This document shows positions 59,211-64,000 of a stretch of DNA of 64,000 bases, piece after piece. The stretch comes from Clostridium sp. AF27-2AA (GTDB lineage: Bacteria > Bacillota > Clostridia > Lachnospirales > Lachnospiraceae). How positions within the stretch are numbered: the first letter of the stretch is position 1; each line of letters starts with the position of its first letter. The DNA is taken from contig NZ_QUFI01000004.1 of the NCBI RefSeq assembly GCF_003478505.1, positions 98,015 through 162,014 of the forward strand, read 5' to 3'. Below the pieces are notes generated by a model that saw only the letters and a list, made by a program, of their open reading frames with translations, was not told the origin of the DNA and made no database searches. The position numbers and the translations under genes were made by a program.

Positions 59211-62204
59211 ATGAGCGGTCAGAACGGAGAAAAAAAGACTGCAAAATATGTTTGTGTGGGTTTGCTGGCCCATGTGGATGCGGGGAAAACAACCCTGTCA
59301 GAAGCGATTTTATATACAACAGGAACTACAAGAAAGCTGGGGCGCGTGGACAACCGGGACGCGTACCTGGACACATATGCCCTGGAGCGGGAGCGGGGCA
59401 TCACCATTTTTTCCAAGCAGGCGGTGTGTCAGCTAGGCGATACCACAGTCACGCTGCTTGACACGCCGGGCCATGTGGATTTCTCTGCGGAGATGGAGCG
59501 GACGCTGCAGGTGCTGGACTACGCGGTGCTGGTCATCAGCGGAGCGGACGGCGTGCAGGGCCACACGGAGACGCTGTGGAGTCTGTTGAAGCGCTACCAG
59601 GTTCCGACCTTCCTCTTCATTAATAAAATGGATCAGCCGGGCACAGATCGGGAAGCTTTGCTTTCGGAGCTGCAGAAGCGTCTGAGTGAGTCCTGCGTGG
59701 ATTTCGCGCTGCTGGATGATGCGGATGCGGAGGTGCCGGAGGAGGTCTGGGAGACCATCGCCATGTCGGATGAGGAGCTTCTGGAGCGGTATCTGGAAAG
59801 TGGAAGCATTGCGGAGGAAGATATCCGCAGGCTGATCCGGCAGAGGAAGCTGTTCCCCTGTTATTTTGGTTCAGCACTGAAATTGCAGGGCGTGGAGGAG
59901 CTGCTGGCCGGGCTGGAGCGGTGGATGAGTGAAGAGATGTTTGCTGGTACAGAGGGCTGGCATGTCGTGCAGCAGGAGAGGGCAGATGCCGGAAGCCCGG
60001 AACGCACAGAGACCGGTGCATCCGACGCAGCATTTGGCGCAAAGGTTTTCAAAATCTCCCGGGACGAACAGGGCAGCCGCCTGACCCACCTGAAAATTAC
60101 ATCCGGCAGTCTGAAGGTCAAAGATTTTTTACAGGAAAAAGGCAAGGAACCGGAGAAGGTGAATCAGATCCGTATCTATTCCGGTACAAAATATGAGACA
60201 GTAAATGAAGCTGTCCCCGGTATGATCTGCGCTGTGACCGGACCTTTAAACACCTATCCGGGGCAGGGAATCGGAACAGAAGCAGAGTCCGAGCTTCCGG
60301 TGCTGGAGCCGGTTTTAACCTACCGGGTGGAGCTTCCGGAGGAATGCGACGCCCACAAGATGTTAGCCGACTTAAAGCAGCTGGAAGAAGAAGAACCGGA
60401 GCTTCACATTACCTGGAATGAGCAGGCACAGGAAATTCAGGTGCAGGTGATGGGCGAGGTACAGATTGAGGTGTTAAAAAGCCTGGTAGCAGAGCGTTTT
60501 GGTGTGGAGATCCGCCTGGATGCGGGAAGCATTGTGTATAAGGAGACCATTACCGCCACGGTGGAGGGCGTGGGCCACTTTGAGCCGCTGCGCCACTACG
60601 CGGAGGTGCATCTTCTGATGGAACCGGGGGAGCCGGGCAGCGGATTGCAGTTTTCCGCGCGGTGCAGCGAGGACTTTTTAGACCGGAACTGGCAGCGCCT
60701 GATCTTAACCCATCTGGAAGAAAAACGCCACCGGGGCGTGCTGACCGGATCGGAGATTACTGATATGCAGATTACGCTGATTGCCGGGCGTGCCCATCAG
60801 AAGCATACCGAGGGCGGAGATTTCCGTCAGGCAACCTACCGGGCCGTGCGCCAGGGACTTTGTGAGGCTGCGGCGGAGGGCTGCGTGCAGATTCTGGAAC
60901 CGTACTATGCTTTTAAACTGGAGGTTCCGTCGGAATATGTAGGCCGCGCCATGACGGATTTAGAACGCATGAAAGGAACCTTTGAGCCGCCGGAAGTGGA
61001 CGGAGAAAATATGGTCTTAAGCGGTGTTGTGCCGGTGGCCACCATGCAGAATTACCAGCGGGAGGTCGTGTCCTACACGAAAGGGCGGGGCCGTTTAAGC
61101 TGCGTGCTGCAGGGCTATTTCCCTTGCCACAACGCGGTGGAAGTGGTGGAAAATACCCGCTACGAGGCAGAACTGGATCTGGCAGACCCGACCGGATCGG
61201 TATTCTGCGCCCACGGAGCCGGATTTGTGGTGCCGTGGTATGAGGTCAAGCATTACATGCACATCCAGACCGGGATTCCGGTGCTGGGAGAGGAAGCATG
61301 CGCGGATGACGAGGGGAACGGATGGAATGCGGCGGGCGCTGGAGGAGCATCTGACGCAAGCGGCTGGGTCGGTTCAGCTGGCAATACTGGAGCTGGTTTT
61401 GGTCGCCAGTCTGGCACATCCGCGTCACAGACAGGAACCCGAGACAGCCGTGCTGGCAGCGGAAGTGCCTCTTCCTCCTTCGGAGCTGACGAAAAGGAGC
61501 TGGAGGCCATCTTCACCCGCACCTACGGCGAGAGCAAACGCAAGCTCTCCTACGACAGCGGCCCGCGCCAGGTTGTATATGATCCGGGAAAGTATGGAAG
61601 GGCCAAAAAAGAAGAGCCGGTGGAGGAGTACCTTCTGGTGGACGGCTACAACATTCTCTACGCCTGGGACGAGCTGCGGGAGCTGATGAAGGTTACGCTG
61701 GACGGCGCGCGCCACCGCCTGATGGACATGCTCTGCAATTACCAGGGCTACCGCAAATACAACCTGATCGTGGTGTTTGATGCCTACAAGGTTGCCGGAG
61801 GAGTAGGAAGCGCGCAGGATTACCATAATATCCATGTGGTCTACACCAAAGAAGCGGAGACCGCGGATCAGTACATTGAAAAATTCGCCCATGATATGGG
61901 AAAGAAACACCGGGTGACGGTGGCTACCTCGGATGGTCTGGAGCAGGTCATCATAAGGAGTCAGGGCTGCCTCCTGATGTCGGCAAATGACCTGGAGGAA
62001 GACATGGAGCGTGTCAGCCGTCAGATTGAGGAGGACCGGGGCAATCTGGTGAAGCCGGGGAAGAATTATCTGTTTGCGGGAGTGGAACAGGAACTGGCAG
62101 AGTATCTGGAACAGGTGCGGTTAGGAAAGATTCCGGCCCCGTCGGAACAGATCTTTGAGGAACAGTTTGGAAAAAGGACCGGGACAGAAGAAAAGAAGGC
62201 ATGA
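59211..62204 (+). CDS. EF-G/TetM-like GTPase fused to a YacP/Rae1-like NYN ribonuclease domain
   Basis: A 997-residue fusion. Residues 1 to about 650 are a translation GTPase of the ribosomal-protection/EF-G type: G1 AHVDAGKTTL (20-29), G2 region RERGITIF, G3 DTPGHVDF, G4 INKMDQ, then domains II-V. Residues 700-790 are a Gly/Ser/Ala linker. From about 805, EYLLVDGYNILYAWDELREL, LIVVFDAYK, EAETADQYIEKFAHD and VATSDGLEQVIIRSQG match the NYN/YacP family; B. subtilis YacP (Rae1) cuts mRNA in the ribosomal A site. ATG 59211 after GGGAGGAG. May give ribosome rescue or drug protection. Confidence 0.9.
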   Translation: MSGQNGEKKTAKYVCVGLLAHVDAGKTTLSEAILYTTGTTRKLGRVDNRDAYLDTYALERERGITIFSKQAVCQLGDTTVTLLDTPGHVDFSAEMERTLQVLDYAVLVISGADGVQGHTETLWSLLKRYQVPTFLFINKMDQPGTDREALLSELQKRLSESCVDFALLDDADAEVPEEVWETIAMSDEELLERYLESGSIAEEDIRRLIRQRKLFPCYFGSALKLQGVEELLAGLERWMSEEMFAGTEGWHVVQQERADAGSPERTETGASDAAFGAKVFKISRDEQGSRLTHLKITSGSLKVKDFLQEKGKEPEKVNQIRIYSGTKYETVNEAVPGMICAVTGPLNTYPGQGIGTEAESELPVLEPVLTYRVELPEECDAHKMLADLKQLEEEEPELHITWNEQAQEIQVQVMGEVQIEVLKSLVAERFGVEIRLDAGSIVYKETITATVEGVGHFEPLRHYAEVHLLMEPGEPGSGLQFSARCSEDFLDRNWQRLILTHLEEKRHRGVLTGSEITDMQITLIAGRAHQKHTEGGDFRQATYRAVRQGLCEAAAEGCVQILEPYYAFKLEVPSEYVGRAMTDLERMKGTFEPPEVDGENMVLSGVVPVATMQNYQREVVSYTKGRGRLSCVLQGYFPCHNAVEVVENTRYEAELDLADPTGSVFCAHGAGFVVPWYEVKHYMHIQTGIPVLGEEACADDEGNGWNAAGAGGASDASGWVGSAGNTGAGFGRQSGTSASQTGTRDSRAGSGSASSSFGADEKELEAIFTRTYGESKRKLSYDSGPRQVVYDPGKYGRAKKEEPVEEYLLVDGYNILYAWDELRELMKVTLDGARHRLMDMLCNYQGYRKYNLIVVFDAYKVAGGVGSAQDYHNIHVVYTKEAETADQYIEKFAHDMGKKHRVTVATSDGLEQVIIRSQGCLLMSANDLEEDMERVSRQIEEDRGNLVKPGKNYLFAGVEQELAEYLEQVRLGKIPAPSEQIFEEQFGKRTGTEEKKA

Positions 62205-62261
62205 ACAAAAAATGTTGCAGGGAAACTTAGCGAGAAAGCTTCGCAGAAGCGGAATTGCACC

Positions 62262-62290
62262 TTGAAAAATTGTTCTGTGTGAAGTACAAT
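62262..62290 (+). promoter_or_regulatory. Promoter of gpmI
   Basis: TTGAAA (62262-62267), 17 bases, TACAAT (62285-62290). The 130-base leader contains a small hairpin GACCGG/CCGGTC at about 62382-62397. Confidence 0.6.
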
Positions 62291-62420
62291 ATATTTGATT
62301 CGTCAATTTTTAAACAAACCCTGTTGGAAATGCAGGGACCAGACATTGCGCTCTGCAGGATGTGGATGCCGCAATGATCGGACCGGAATCCCGGTCGTTA
62401 ATATAGAAGGAGAAGCGATC

Positions 62421-63962
62421 ATGGAAAAAAGACCAGTGGTATTAATGATCCTGGATGGATATGGACTGAATGACAATTGCGAGGCCAACGCAGTCTGCGA
62501 GGGCAAGACCCCGATCATGGACCAGCTTATGAGCCAGTGCCCGTTTGTAAAGGGACAGGCCAGCGGCCTGGCAGTAGGACTGCCGGACGGCCAGATGGGA
62601 AACTCTGAGGTAGGTCACTTAAACATGGGTGCCGGCCGCATCGTATATCAGGAGCTGACCCGCATCACCAAGTCCATCGAGGATGGAGATTTCTTCTCCA
62701 ACGAGGCGCTGATGGCAGCTGTTGAGAACTGCAAAAAGAATGATTCTGCCCTGCATATGTTCGGACTGGTTTCCGATGGCGGCGTGCACAGCCACATCAC
62801 CCATATTTACGGACTGCTGGAGCTGGCTAAGAGAAACGGTCTCTCCAAGGTTTATGTGCACTGCTTCTTAGATGGCCGTGACACTCCGCCGACCTCCGGC
62901 AAGGAGTTCGTGGAGGCTCTGGAAGCAAAGATGGAAGAGCTTGGCGTTGGTAAAGTTGGTGTGGTTTCCGGTCGTTACTACGCAATGGACCGTGATAAAA
63001 ACTGGGATCGCGTGGAGAAAGCCTACAATGCGCTGACAAAGGGTGAGGGCAATCACGCAGAGCATGCAGCAGAGGCGATTCAGGCTTCCTACGATGACGG
63101 CAAGACCGATGAATTCATGATGCCGACCGTAATCACGGAGAATGGAGCTCCGGTCGCAACCATCAAGACTGGTGATTCTGTGATCTTCTTCAACTTCCGT
63201 CCGGATCGTGCCCGTCAGCTGACCCATGCCTTCTGCGATGATGAGTTTACCGGATTTGACCGCGGCGAGCGTGTGAAGACCACCTTCGTCTGCTTCACCG
63301 ATTACGATGAGACCATCGAGAATAAGCTGGTGGCCTTCAAGAAGGAAAGCATCACCAACACCTTCGGTGAGTTCCTGGCAGCCCATGGCTTAAAGCAGGC
63401 CCGTATTGCCGAGACTGAGAAATACGCACACGTTACCTTCTTCTTTAACGGCGGCGTGGAAGAGCCGAACCCGGGCGAGGACCGCATTCTGGTTCCATCT
63501 CCGAAGGAAGTAGCCACCTACGACTTAAAACCGGAGATGAGCGCACCGGCAGTCTGCGACAAGCTGGTAGACTGTATCAAGTCCGGCAAGTACGATGTTA
63601 TCATCATCAACTTTGCAAACCCGGATATGGTGGGACATACCGGCGTAGAGAGCGCAGCCATCAAGGCAATTGAGGCCGTAGATGCCTGTGTGGGCAGAGC
63701 AGTAGATGCCATCAAAGAAGTGAATGGTGTCATGTTTATCTGTGCTGACCATGGAAACGCAGAGCAGCTGGTAGATTACAGCACCGGCGAGCCGTGGACC
63801 GCTCATACCACCAACCCGGTACCGTTTATTCTGGTTAACGCAGATCCGTCTTACAAGTTAAGAGAAGGAGGCTGCCTGGCAGACATCGCCCCGACCCTCA
63901 TTGAACTGATGGGCATGGAGCAGCCAAAAGAAATGACAGGAAAATCTCTGTTGATTAAGTAA
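62421..63962 (+). CDS. gpmI: 2,3-bisphosphoglycerate-independent phosphoglycerate mutase
   Basis: A 513-residue metalloenzyme of the alkaline phosphatase superfamily. VVLMILDGYGLNDNCEANAV holds the first metal Asp; MGNSEVGHLNMGAGR holds the phosphorylated Ser near residue 61. Further metal ligands: DGRDTPP, NPDMVGHTG and ADHGNAEQL. It interconverts 3- and 2-phosphoglycerate in glycolysis, with two Mn2+ ions. ATG 62421 after AAGGAGAAG. Its length is usual for the family, and the gene is complete. The 38 bases after it hold no feature. Confidence 0.97.
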   Translation: MEKRPVVLMILDGYGLNDNCEANAVCEGKTPIMDQLMSQCPFVKGQASGLAVGLPDGQMGNSEVGHLNMGAGRIVYQELTRITKSIEDGDFFSNEALMAAVENCKKNDSALHMFGLVSDGGVHSHITHIYGLLELAKRNGLSKVYVHCFLDGRDTPPTSGKEFVEALEAKMEELGVGKVGVVSGRYYAMDRDKNWDRVEKAYNALTKGEGNHAEHAAEAIQASYDDGKTDEFMMPTVITENGAPVATIKTGDSVIFFNFRPDRARQLTHAFCDDEFTGFDRGERVKTTFVCFTDYDETIENKLVAFKKESITNTFGEFLAAHGLKQARIAETEKYAHVTFFFNGGVEEPNPGEDRILVPSPKEVATYDLKPEMSAPAVCDKLVDCIKSGKYDVIIINFANPDMVGHTGVESAAIKAIEAVDACVGRAVDAIKEVNGVMFICADHGNAEQLVDYSTGEPWTAHTTNPVPFILVNADPSYKLREGGCLADIAPTLIELMGMEQPKEMTGKSLLIK

Positions 63963-64000
63963 CAATTTAAGAATAGTCACAAAAGGTCCGAAGCAGGCCG

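Noticed and set aside
1..64000. CRISPR arrays, rRNA genes and insertion sequences
   Set aside because: No regularly spaced direct repeats, no rRNA-like segments, and no transposase motifs were seen on either strand.

Overview
The window looks like a chromosome segment of a gut Firmicute of the family Lachnospiraceae. The evidence is the mix of moderate GC, AGGAGG-type ribosome binding sites, a C_GCAxxG_C_C family protein, an EF-G/TetM-like factor fused to a NYN nuclease, gpmI, and a prophage whose small conserved proteins (DUF6711, CD1375, Hol44 holin) are typical of that family. The species cannot be fixed from the sequence.

About 1 to 26.3 kb is the right-hand part of a tailed prophage of siphovirus type. 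In order it carries small early/late regulatory genes and a PAPS-reductase-like protein; a 0.66-kb non-coding block with a highly structured RNA, a tRNA-like element and an initiator-type tRNA-Met; a CIRCE-controlled zinc protein; terminase, portal, and a MuF-type head protein with a toxin-like C terminus; scaffold, capsid and connectors; tail tube, tail chaperones (probable +1 frameshift), tape measure and tail tip with an S74 chaperone; tail fibre; then a DNA-shuffling tail-fibre locus (20.0-22.9 kb) with its own tyrosine recombinase; holin, a frameshifted DUF4406-like gene, a two-domain DUF2829 (Tad2) protein and an endolysin. The prophage abuts a 5'-truncated ABC transporter gene, so the right attachment site is probably near 26.1-26.3 kb. 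The left end and phage integrase lie outside the window.

From 26.7 to 30.7 kb there are ordinary chromosomal genes: GNAT acetyltransferase, a C_GCAxxG_C_C protein, a MATE exporter and L-lactate dehydrogenase.

From 30.8 to 59 kb is a defence island. (a) A helix-turn-helix regulator precedes a very AT-rich three-gene operon (31.8-40.4 kb): a 1628-residue protein with two GHKL (Hsp90/MORC-like) ATPase modules, a zinc-cluster protein and an SNF2-type helicase. I know no named system with this composition. (b) A Septu system, ptuA and ptuB (40.5-42.6 kb). (c) A GC-richer region of duplicated, shuffled parts (42.9-58.2 kb): one complete GHKL-ATPase/DUF3883-like protein plus separated N- and C-terminal copies, two Pol-beta-type nucleotidyltransferases, two RNA-ligase fragments, a PARG-type ADP-ribosylglycohydrolase and a calcineurin-like phosphatase, with a second paralogous regulator and two near-identical promoters. 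(d) An Abi_2 gene on the minus strand.

The last 5 kb returns to core genome: the EF-G-like/NYN fusion and phosphoglycerate mutase gpmI. The two strongest candidates for an undescribed system are the double-GHKL/Zn/SNF2 operon and the GHKL-nucleotidyltransferase-PARG-phosphatase cluster. The tail-fibre shuffling locus is the clearest unusual structure in the prophage.
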